In this document: positions 59,950 to 64,000 of the stretch, piece by piece
How the letters are laid out: each line of letters begins with the position of its first letter
Position numbering within the stretch: position 1 is the first letter of the stretch
Assembly (NCBI GenBank): GCA_963787185.1
Contig: CAWBCC010000014.1
Span: 1,116,001 to 1,180,000, forward strand
From: JAJXZP01 sp963787185
GTDB lineage: Bacteria > Spirochaetota > Spirochaetia > Treponematales > Rectinemataceae
Direction of reading: 5' to 3'
Length of the DNA: 64,000 nt
Position numbers and translations under genes: made by a program
Notes under the pieces: generated by a model
The model's database searches: none
Told to the model about the DNA's origin: nothing
The model's input: the letters and a program-made list of their open reading frames with translations, nothing else

Positions 59950-59977
59950 AGTATACTATAGATGTCATTTTTGTCAA
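59950..59977 (-). promoter_or_regulatory. Sigma-70-type promoter of the seven-gene operon
   Basis: On the minus strand a perfect TTGACA (complement of 59972-59977), a 16-nt spacer and TATACT (complement of 59950-59955). It lies in the only clearly AT-rich stretch of this region. Confidence 0.8.
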
Positions 59978-60023
59978 TTTTTTGTGATAATATTTTCTAA
60001 CCGAGAAATGTCCAATAACCCTG

Positions 60024-60057
60024 GTTTATGCAAAAGTCGAGCGACCCTTGCATAAAC
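60024..60057. repeat. Nested palindrome in the 59.9-60.2 kb gap
   Basis: GTTTATGCAA (60024-60033) pairs with TTGCATAAAC (60048-60057). Inside it GTCG and CGAC pair around a 2-nt centre. The whole is a near-perfect 34-nt palindrome with one small internal loop. It could be a protein-binding site for the downstream transporter gene or a dispersed repeat unit. Confidence 0.55.
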
Positions 60058-60174
60058 TGCTTTTAAACCGAGCACCAGCTTTTCTATTTTCCAACAGGCT
60101 CTTCCCGTAACCGCTGATTTCGGTATAGCTTTTCTCTCCAGCATATCGCACTAAAACAGGGCGGAGTAGAAACT

Positions 60175-61071
60175 ATGAAAAGGCCGCAATTTGCTCTACT
60201 TTCCGGATTGCTTGTCGCCCTAATCTGGGGTTTGTCCTTCCTGAGCATTAAAATTGCGGTTGCGATCATCCCGCCGATGACCCTCACTGCTCTCCGCTTC
60301 ATCATCGCTTGCGTAGTTCTCACCGCGATTGCAGTTATCCTCAAGGAAAGGCTGGGAATCGCCTGGCGCGACGTTCCGGTGCTCGCCGCGGGAGGCCTCG
60401 TCGGAGTGACCCTCTACTTCTTCGGAGAAAACAACGGCGTAGCCATGTTGTCGGCCTCGGAGGCCTCGCTCATCATGGGTACCATTCCCGTTCTCACCGT
60501 TCTCTCGGAGCGGCTTTTTCTGGGGACTCGGCTCGGGGTGCGGGCCTATATGGGCGCCCTGCTCTCCTTCGTCGGAGTGGCGCTGATAGTCGCTCGATCT
60601 CCCGGCGCCGTCGTTTCTCCTATGGGTTATCTTTATATGGGCGTCGCGGCGCTCTCCTGGGTGGTCTATTCCTTCCTGACCCGACCAGTATCCAACCGAT
60701 ACGGCCGGATCACGGTCACCTTCTGGCAGAGTTTCTTCGGGCTGATAGGCTGTATTCCCTTCGCTTTGGCCGAGCACTCGGCCTGGCATGTTCCGGGAAC
60801 GGCTGTCGTTCTCAATTTGCTGTATTTGGGGATTTTCTGCTCGGCAATCGGGTACTGGCTCTATGTGGCCGCCCTCGACATGCTTGGCGCCGGGCGGGCG
60901 AGCGTTTTCATCAACCTCATCCCGGTGGTCTCGGTGGTCGGCGCCTTCTTCATCTTGGGCGAGCGCCTCGAAAGCCTGCAGCTCCTGGGCGGCGCGGTTG
61001 CGATCGCGGGCGTCTACCTGGCCACTATGCAATCGCGACGGTCCGCGGCGCGGAGCTTCTCGGCCGACTAG
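60175..61071 (+). CDS. EamA/DMT family transporter
   Basis: The 298-residue inner-membrane protein has ten hydrophobic helices in two EamA halves. The first half has LVALIWGLSFLSIKIAV and ASEASLIMGTIPVLTVLSE; the second has SWVVYSFLTRPVSNRY and VFINLIPVVSVVGAFFILGERL. Relatives export amino acids or metabolites. It is separated from the IclR-controlled operon by a 285-nt gap and read in the opposite direction. Confidence 0.88.
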   Translation: MKRPQFALLSGLLVALIWGLSFLSIKIAVAIIPPMTLTALRFIIACVVLTAIAVILKERLGIAWRDVPVLAAGGLVGVTLYFFGENNGVAMLSASEASLIMGTIPVLTVLSERLFLGTRLGVRAYMGALLSFVGVALIVARSPGAVVSPMGYLYMGVAALSWVVYSFLTRPVSNRYGRITVTFWQSFFGLIGCIPFALAEHSAWHVPGTAVVLNLLYLGIFCSAIGYWLYVAALDMLGAGRASVFINLIPVVSVVGAFFILGERLESLQLLGGAVAIAGVYLATMQSRRSAARSFSAD

Positions 61072-61135
61072 GTCCAGGCTCGCGTTTCCGTCCTCGAGCG
61101 TTCCGGCAGGCGAGCCCCAAGGCGACTCTCTGCCT

Positions 61136-61885
61136 TCAGTGGGTCAGGCGATCGGCAAGGTACCTGAAAATCCGTTCCCGATTCCAGTGGTAGACGATGG
61201 TCCTCGGTACATTGAAATGGTCGAGATTCGGGTCCGCGAAGTCTACGGCCCGGATCTTGTCGCTCGCCGTAAAAGCCCATTCGTAGCCCGCGTCGCGCAA
61301 TGCCTGTTCCACTGTCGGGCAACCCTCTCCGAAGGGGTAGGCGAAAAGCAAAGGGCGCTCGCCCAGGAGTTTCTGCAGGGCAGGCCCCGGCCGCGTCACC
61401 TCCATCATGACTTTCTTCGGATTGCTCCCGTAAGCCTTGGCGCTCATGTACTCGTGGAAGAAACCGTGGGCCCCGACGCCACAGCCGTCCTGAGCGAGCT
61501 CCCTGAGCTGCTCAGGCGTGAGCGCGTGCTTGTTGCGTCCGATGACGAAGGGATAAATGAAGAGTTCCGGTTTGATGCCGCGCTCCTCGAAGACGTTTTT
61601 GTAGGCCTCGAAATCGCTTCGGTTGCCGTCGTCGATCGTTATTGCCACGTTGGCCTTTCCCTCGACCCGGCCGGCTATGGCGTCGTCCAGGCTGACGAAT
61701 CTGTATCCCAACGATCGGATGCGGTCCAATTGGACCTCCATGTCGGTCAAGGGATAATCGAGTGAGGAGCGGCCGGTTCCGAGAAAGCTGTGGTAATCGA
61801 GGATGATGACCTCGCCCGAGGCCCAGAGAGTGGAGACGGCGATAGCCGACAGTACGATCGTCAGGCACAAGTGAACACGGCGCAT
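61136..61885 (-). CDS. Polysaccharide deacetylase family protein
   Basis: The 249-residue protein has an N-terminal signal peptide (HLCLTIVLSAIAVSTLWAS). The NodB-type fold is shown by VAITIDDGNRSDF (catalytic and metal Asp pair) and GAHGFFHE (metal-binding His pair). It probably de-N-acetylates or trims an envelope polysaccharide outside the cytoplasm. I chose ATG 61885, which lies 8 nt after a -10 box; a TTG at 61894 would fall inside that box. Confidence 0.82.
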   Translation of the reverse strand: MRRVHLCLTIVLSAIAVSTLWASGEVIILDYHSFLGTGRSSLDYPLTDMEVQLDRIRSLGYRFVSLDDAIAGRVEGKANVAITIDDGNRSDFEAYKNVFEERGIKPELFIYPFVIGRNKHALTPEQLRELAQDGCGVGAHGFFHEYMSAKAYGSNPKKVMMEVTRPGPALQKLLGERPLLFAYPFGEGCPTVEQALRDAGYEWAFTASDKIRAVDFADPNLDHFNVPRTIVYHWNRERIFRYLADRLTH

Positions 61886-61893
61886 GGTGGACA

Positions 61894-61923
61894 ACAGTAG
61901 CTGGATCCGTAGATATCAGTCAA
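61894..61923 (-). promoter_or_regulatory. Promoter of the deacetylase gene, leaderless arrangement
   Basis: On the minus strand TTGACT (complement of 61918-61923), an 18-nt spacer and TACTGT (complement of 61894-61899) end 8 nt before the ATG. No Shine-Dalgarno sequence is present. Confidence 0.45.
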
Positions 61924-62000
61924 GCGCAGTTCTATTAAATATTTATAATATAATGGATTATGTGGCTCGATCGACGGCGGCCGGTCCCGCGCTCCGACTC

Positions 62001-63269
62001 CTATCGCCATTCGGTTTCGACGCCCATCCATTTCTTGAAATCGGCTTGCGACGCCGCGATCATCCCCAGACCCACCTTCGCCGTCGTCTCCGCCACGAGA
62101 TAATTCGTGCCGTTCCAGGGGAAGCGCTGGCCTCCGCCCGGAACGTCGACGCCGACCATGGCGTGCGAGTATTCTCTCGAAACCATGAGCACGCAGTGAA
62201 TGCCGAGGCGCTCGAGAATGATCATCACGACGACGGCCCGCGAGTCGCAGTCCCCGCGGCGCTCGAAAGCTGCATGCAGCGGCGTCGCGAAAATGATGCC
62301 CTTCTGGTCGGGCTGATAGGTGAAGCCCTGCACCCAGGCCAGGACGCGCCTCGCGCATTCGGTCGGATCGTCTATTGGTAGGACCCGGGCGAACTCCAGG
62401 CTGAGCCTGTCCAGTCTGGCTGCGGATTCGCGATAGACCATGCGGTAGAAGCGAGCCCATGCGTCCACCCACAAGTCTTCGCTTTTGGCGTAACTTTCTA
62501 GGACATGATACTCGCGGTCGGCCGTATCGACTTCCTGGGCTGCCTCCTCGTCGCTCCAGGGCAGATCGGCGCTGCTCCCGTCGGGGAGGACTGCGGTCCT
62601 GGTTTTCGTTTCTTGGGGCGGCCACGGCAGAACGAATTGGCTCATGGGTCCCGGATTACGGAGAGCCTCGCTGTCTATGGAGAAGGAATCCAGACAGGAC
62701 AGTATCAAGTCCGAATAGGCATCGAAGCGAGCGGCATCCGCAAAGGCAAGCAAAGCGAAATCGCTTTCGGCGGGCGGAGGCGCAATTCCGGGCCGGGAGG
62801 CCCGACTCGAAGTGTCGGAGATCGAAGCGCCGGGAGCGGAAACCGCGGGCTGCGGGACCGGCGGTGCGGGTCTGCCCAGAATGCAAATGCCGTATCCCTT
62901 TTTTTCGACTCCATTCAGACTGAAGTCGAGTTCGGCGAGAACGGCCTTTCTTCCTTCATAGACGAACGATTCCGAGTCGCCCGTGGAAACGAGCTTGGCC
63001 GCGACTTCGGCGGCAATGGCCTCGGCCGTGTCGAAATGTCCAGCTTGGTAGACGCGGATATCGAACTCCATGCCCCCATTGGGGTCGGAATAAGAAAAGC
63101 GAGTTTTCCCGTCTCCTTCGCCGGGAACGAAACCGGAGGGCATATCGACGAAAAAGCCGAATTCGGAACCGAGCTGTTTCGCAAAGGCCTCGCGCGAGGC
63201 CAGCAGAAGCAAGATGACGAGGACGATGATCGCCGCTGGACTGCGCCAAAGGGCGCCGATTTGGGGCAT
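62001..63269 (-). CDS. Exported transglutaminase-like protein
   Basis: The 422-residue protein has an N-terminal hydrophobic segment (SPAAIIVLVILLLLASREAFA) that acts as signal peptide or anchor. An N-terminal beta domain and a Pro/Ser-rich linker follow (about residues 165-190). The C-terminal transglutaminase-like domain has Cys in ERRGDCDSR, His in REYSHAMVGV and an acidic residue in YLVAETT. The Cys-His-Glu set resembles that of the 1189-residue protein at 27.6 kb. The start at 63269 has AAGGAGAATTC upstream; an in-frame TTG at 63329 is less likely. Confidence 0.8.
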   Translation of the reverse strand: MPQIGALWRSPAAIIVLVILLLLASREAFAKQLGSEFGFFVDMPSGFVPGEGDGKTRFSYSDPNGGMEFDIRVYQAGHFDTAEAIAAEVAAKLVSTGDSESFVYEGRKAVLAELDFSLNGVEKKGYGICILGRPAPPVPQPAVSAPGASISDTSSRASRPGIAPPPAESDFALLAFADAARFDAYSDLILSCLDSFSIDSEALRNPGPMSQFVLPWPPQETKTRTAVLPDGSSADLPWSDEEAAQEVDTADREYHVLESYAKSEDLWVDAWARFYRMVYRESAARLDRLSLEFARVLPIDDPTECARRVLAWVQGFTYQPDQKGIIFATPLHAAFERRGDCDSRAVVVMIILERLGIHCVLMVSREYSHAMVGVDVPGGGQRFPWNGTNYLVAETTAKVGLGMIAASQADFKKWMGVETEWR

Positions 63270-63325
63270 GAATTCTCCTTGGGCCGCTTTTCTACGATTA
63301 TCATCGGCGTTCTGGGGCTTCTCTT

Positions 63326-63754
63326 TCAATGCGGCCGGGAACGGCGTCCTCGCTGCATCGACTGTCGAGTCTCGGAAAGGTCGCTTTCGGAGCGGACAAT
63401 GCCTTCACCCGGAAGCATTGAGCCGGGAAGCCGCTTTTCGGCCTCGGCGAGAGCCATTGTTCGGAACTCTTCTATGCTTGGAAGACAGTCGAAGCGGCCC
63501 AAAATATGCTGTTCCGAAGCCAATTGCACCGAATAGCAGTAGTCGCCGAGAATGTCGTTCTCGAGACCAATGGAGAGCACCGCCTTCCCGAGCGCCGGGT
63601 CGATCGCCACCAGGCGGAATCTGAATCGATCGGCGTGGTGTGTCTCCGTCGCCGGCACGGAAACGAGCACGAAATGGTAGCCTCGAAGATCGAAGCGCTC
63701 CTTCGAAAAAAGCGAGATATGGCGTATCCAGGTAAGATCTCTCAGCGCTTCCAT
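63326..63754 (-). CDS. Hypothetical protein
   Basis: The 142-residue cytoplasmic protein has no recognised family. A beta-rich N-terminal half (FDLRGYHFVLVSVPA, FRFRLVAIDPALGKAVLSIGLEN) precedes a helix (SIEEFRTMALAEAEKRL). It probably shares a transcript with the transglutaminase-like gene, 56 nt downstream. Confidence 0.6.
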   Translation of the reverse strand: MEALRDLTWIRHISLFSKERFDLRGYHFVLVSVPATETHHADRFRFRLVAIDPALGKAVLSIGLENDILGDYCYSVQLASEQHILGRFDCLPSIEEFRTMALAEAEKRLPGSMLPGEGIVRSESDLSETRQSMQRGRRSRPH

Positions 63755-63781
63755 AGGCCTCGCTGCTCCCTACCGCAATAG

Positions 63782-63810
63782 AGTATAGTCTTGAACGCCG
63801 TGGGAAGCAA
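63782..63810 (-). promoter_or_regulatory. Possible promoter of the hypothetical/transglutaminase transcript
   Basis: On the minus strand TTGCTT (complement of 63805-63810) and TATACT (complement of 63782-63787) are 17 nt apart, leaving a 27-nt leader before the ATG at 63754. Confidence 0.4.
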
Positions 63811-63910
63811 AGTGTCGAATTCGTCTCGATCGGCCGCAACCGAAGAAGGGATTGAACTGTCTTATCGCTAAGCGCCTGCGATGCGCCTGAAATCTCTGCG
63901 GGGAGGATCC

Positions 63911-64000
63911 ATGCCTGTCTATATGCAATCGGTCGGCGTCGACATACCGGAACGCCGCATATCCAACGAAGAGCTTGCCACGATGGTGGATACGACAGAC
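63911..64000 (+). CDS. fabH: Beta-ketoacyl-ACP synthase III, N-terminal end (partial)
   Basis: Only the first 30 codons lie in the window: a YMQSVGVDIPERRISNEELATMVDTTD-type start, split at the edge. This matches the FabH N-terminus (G-x-x-x-P-x-R-x-x-x-N-x-x-L...D-T-x-x). FabH starts fatty acid synthesis by joining an acyl-CoA to malonyl-ACP. GGGGAGGATCC precedes the ATG at 63911. The catalytic residues lie beyond the edge, so a related thiolase-fold enzyme is not excluded. Confidence 0.8.
   Translation, partial: MPVYMQSVGVDIPERRISNEELATMVDTTD

Noticed and set aside
1..64000. tRNA, rRNA operons, riboswitches, integrase or transposase genes.
   Set aside because: I saw no cloverleaf, no extended rRNA, no recognisable riboswitch core and no mobile-element protein in any frame.

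Overview
The window is high-GC DNA with tightly packed genes. It looks like a chromosomal segment of a spirochaete, probably Spirochaetales. The evidence is the order tuf-rpsJ-rplC at the head of the S10 cluster, the lack of a canonical fusA beside rpsG, the lax lipobox of a large lipoprotein, and long repeat-rich envelope proteins. This placement is inferred from gene order and protein style and was not tested by phylogeny. No rRNA, tRNA, CRISPR array, transposase or phage gene was seen.

Region 1 (1-23950) is the translation core: the rpoC 3' end, a palindromic repeat, rpsL-rpsG with a terminator, then an inserted siaABCD signalling operon. SiaA is a phosphatase, SiaB a kinase, SiaC a threonine-phosphorylated switch protein and SiaD a diguanylate cyclase. 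An unusual EF-G paralogue and tuf follow, then a structured leader and the S10-spc-alpha run from rpsJ to rplQ, with secY, rpmJ and rpoA. A small zinc-ribbon gene and a strong terminator close it. secY carries a one-base frameshift in a T run.

Region 2 (23986-37390) is an envelope locus. A membrane-bound AraC-type regulator is divergent from a compact four-gene operon. The operon encodes a degenerate transglutaminase-like TPR protein, its catalytically intact paralogue with a Pro/Ala linker and an extra C-terminal domain, a 1806-residue lipoprotein with twelve Ig-like repeats that are partly identical at DNA level, and a FecR-like/TPR protein. This is the best candidate in the window for an undescribed system.

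Region 3 (37454-47094) holds rarD and a histidine-degradation cluster, hutH-hutU-(1167-residue PEP carboxykinase-like protein)-hutI. The large gene has its own promoter overlapped by an inverted repeat.

Region 4 (47256-59889) is a catabolic and transport island. It has a racemase-family gene, a U32-like gene with an IclR regulator, and a seven-gene operon on the minus strand: aminotransferase, Dpp-type SBP, two permeases, a fused double ATPase, an MttB-family methyltransferase and a PanB-like enzyme. Two distant promoters have almost the same architecture (TTGACA-16-TATACT, then a 15-bp TGGAA-N5-TTCCA type operator). This suggests the local IclR protein controls both transcripts.

Region 5 (60175-64000) has an EamA transporter, a polysaccharide deacetylase, a secreted transglutaminase-like protein, a hypothetical gene and the start of fabH. 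Several genes across the window have a promoter -10 box only 6-10 nt before the start codon and no Shine-Dalgarno sequence, which suggests leaderless transcripts.
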